Shown here one piece after another: positions 7,501-8,281 of a stretch of 8,281 nucleotides of DNA. The DNA is taken from positions 1 through 8,281 of the forward strand of contig CALJTZ010000256.1 in NCBI GenBank assembly GCA_937975655.1. Direction: 5' to 3'. The stretch comes from an uncultured Synechococcus sp. (lineage in GTDB: Bacteria > Cyanobacteriota > Cyanobacteriia > PCC-6307 > Cyanobiaceae). Both the position numbers and the translations under genes were made by a program. Below the pieces are notes generated by a model that ran no database searches, was not told the origin of the DNA, and worked only from the letters and a program-made list of their open reading frames with translations. Position 1 is the stretch's first letter, and each line of letters opens with the position of its first letter.

Positions 7501-8230
7501 GATCAAGGAAGAAGCTGCCATCAAGGAGCTTGAGAAGCCTGCGCCAGCACCAGAGGCCCCGGCCACCACGTTTGCCGATCCCCTAGAGGCCGAGAACCTG
7601 GCTGATGCCCGCACGTACCTGGGACTTCCTGCCACCGCCAACGTGGCCCAGGTCATGCAGATCGCCAAGCAGGAGGGCTTCGACGGCATCACGTTTACCG
7701 GGGACTTCGGCCTACCTGGTGGCAAGAAGGAGATCGATTTGCGGACCCTGCCAGAAGTCAAGGCCCCTGAGAACGCTGGCAACCCAGTGCCCATCCAGGC
7801 CAAGCCGACCGAAGCTGCACCTGTCGTTGACAACGAGACCGTTTCCACGGCCCTGGAGCGCCAAGCGTTAGCGGAGGAGGCTGGTGACACCCAGCTGGCT
7901 GGTGAACTGGGTAACTGGCTGGGTCGTCGTGGCGTGGCAGTCCAGCCCATGGGCAATGTGGCTGCTGCTGCCATCGAGCCACCAACCCCAGGCCTGACCC
8001 TGCCCCGTGAGCTGGCAGGTCTCAAGCCGCGCTACAGCTACGGCCAGAAGAAGTTCGAGCTGGCGTTCGAGACCGACCTGGACCGCGTCGCTTACACCCT
8101 GGCTGGTGACGCCACCGGCAAGCCCTCCAAATCCCACCAGAAGTACCGGGATTGGCTGGAATCCAATGGCTTGGACCCAGCTGAAGTTGCTGCGTACGGG
8201 GCCCGCGTCGTCAAGCCCAGCATCAAAGAG
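4544..8230 (+). CDS. Giant internal virion protein in the gp16 position with ddrB/ParB-like module; 3' end missing
   Basis: One frame stays open from ATG 4544 to the window end; 1229 codons are genuine before adapter sequence begins. Position after gp14- and gp15-like genes points to internal virion protein D, which in T7 (gp16, 1318 aa) forms the inner-membrane end of the ejection channel. Layout by residue: 1-180 Gly/Pro-rich, starting MPIQTIRDPKTGEERRVYV, with no transglycosylase motif; 183-330 several hydrophobic, glycine-rich stretches (AASIVAFVPYFAVA; LVWSVPLGGTLGTGFHGLG) that could be membrane-active; 380-585 a mixed domain not recognised; 650-850 a ParB/sulfiredoxin-like module (VVNGHNR, 705-711); 870-1000 a long helical region; 1010-1070 a small segment with GFDGITF; 1153-1229 another conserved-looking segment starting LPRELAG. 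No strong ribosome binding site precedes ATG 4544. GTG 4598, 12 bases after GGAGGAG (4579-4585), and ATG 4613 are alternative starts. Being a virion protein is inferred from synteny; the ParB-like call is from motif. Confidence 0.82.
6491..7093 (+). other. ddrB-like ParB superfamily module (residues about 650-850 of the giant protein)
   Basis: The order of motifs matches the ParB-like domains found in large methylase/helicase-type proteins of phages and plasmids: an entry segment AYAPKTFQYK (651-660), a GGVISVW segment (W690), the phosphate-loop motif VVNGHNR (705-711) followed by LELANRSG, an INVQYIDAP strand, the helix GTAIDAAKIFRDTG (750-763), and an ALSRLPQWLFDK helix. In ParB and sulfiredoxin the G-x-H-R loop binds nucleotide phosphate. 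Here the residue before the arginine is Asn where His is usual, while Arg711 is kept. Known members act in DNA partition, nuclease or anti-restriction roles; which one applies here cannot be told from sequence alone. Confidence 0.75.
7154..7543 (+). other. Helical region following the ParB-like module
   Basis: Residues about 871-1000 are nearly all predicted helix by composition. They include NVVDLIDIRTAAYRQLSVEM, an EAAGNAINVEG turn and an AYEGPVRTILNELAAQM helix. From memory, a similar helical block with a G-N-x-I-[DN] turn and a GP-x-x-x-x-LN motif follows the ParB-like domain in polyvalent phage proteins. This would make the two parts one module, but the match is by recall only. Confidence 0.45.
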
Positions 8231-8281
8231 AGATCGGAAGAGCGTCGTGTAGGGAAAGAGTGTCTTCGCCTGTGTAGATCT
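8231..8281. other. Illumina TruSeq adapter with i5 index (sequencing artefact)
   Basis: Bases 8231-8263 are the reverse complement of the TruSeq universal (read 1 side) adapter, beginning AGATCGGAAGAGCGTCGTGT. Bases 8264-8271 (CTTCGCCT) are the reverse complement of AGGCGAAG, which is the i5 index D505. Bases 8272-8281 (GTGTAGATCT) are the start of the constant sequence after the index. The open frame reads through it as RSEERRVGKEC and onward, a peptide known as an adapter artefact in protein databases. These bases must be removed; phage sequence ends at about 8230. Confidence 0.98.

Noticed and set aside
7294..8025. A 243-codon minus-strand frame rich in Ser, Ala and Arg
   Set aside because: It is antisense to the giant gene; low-complexity composition comes from the GC-rich complementary strand.
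8007..8252. An 81-codon plus-strand frame at the contig end
   Set aside because: It is out of frame with the giant gene, and its 3' end and stop lie in adapter sequence.
8231..8281. The contig end as a physical genome terminus
   Set aside because: Adapter read-through explains the end; it falls inside a gene, where a T7-like terminal repeat is not expected, and no repeat is visible.

Overview
The window is a tightly packed, single-strand (all +), GC-rich block of phage virion genes. Gene order and protein motifs match the late structural cluster of T7-like podoviruses (Autographivirales-type): tail tubular protein B (T7 gp12-like, 3' end only), a gp13-like protein, internal virion protein B (gp14-like), internal virion protein C (gp15-like), and a giant protein in the position of gp16 (internal virion protein D). 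No host gene, tRNA, CRISPR array, mobile element, phage promoter or terminator was recognised. A phage of a GC-rich Gram-negative host is plausible, and a marine cyanobacterial podovirus is one possibility, but nothing in the window fixes the host.

Layout: 2-562 is the C-terminus of the tail tube/nozzle protein. Its stop overlaps the GTG start of the gp13-like gene (559-1026). The gp14-like gene (1031-1729) and gp15-like gene (1733-4489) follow with gaps of 4 and 3 bases. After 54 non-coding bases, one open frame runs from ATG 4544 to the end of the window without a stop. It is the largest gene here, at least 1229 codons, and is truncated by the end of the contig. In T7, gp14, gp15 and gp16 form the internal core that is ejected on infection and builds the DNA channel across the cell envelope. 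The order and tight coupling suggest the same job here.

Three points stand out. First, a lysozyme-like, cell-wall-cutting domain appears at the C-terminus of the gp15-position protein, whereas T7 carries its transglycosylase at the N-terminus of gp16. Second, the gp16-position protein contains a ParB/sulfiredoxin-like module (about residues 650-850, with the VVNGHNR motif) followed by a long helical region. This resembles the ddrB-like ParB modules of large phage and plasmid 'polyvalent' proteins that enter the cell together with DNA. It is the best candidate for an undescribed system: an ejected virion protein that may also act on, or protect, the incoming DNA. Third, the last 51 bases (8231-8281) are not biological. 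They are Illumina TruSeq adapter with an i5 index, so the final 17 codons of the open frame must be trimmed.
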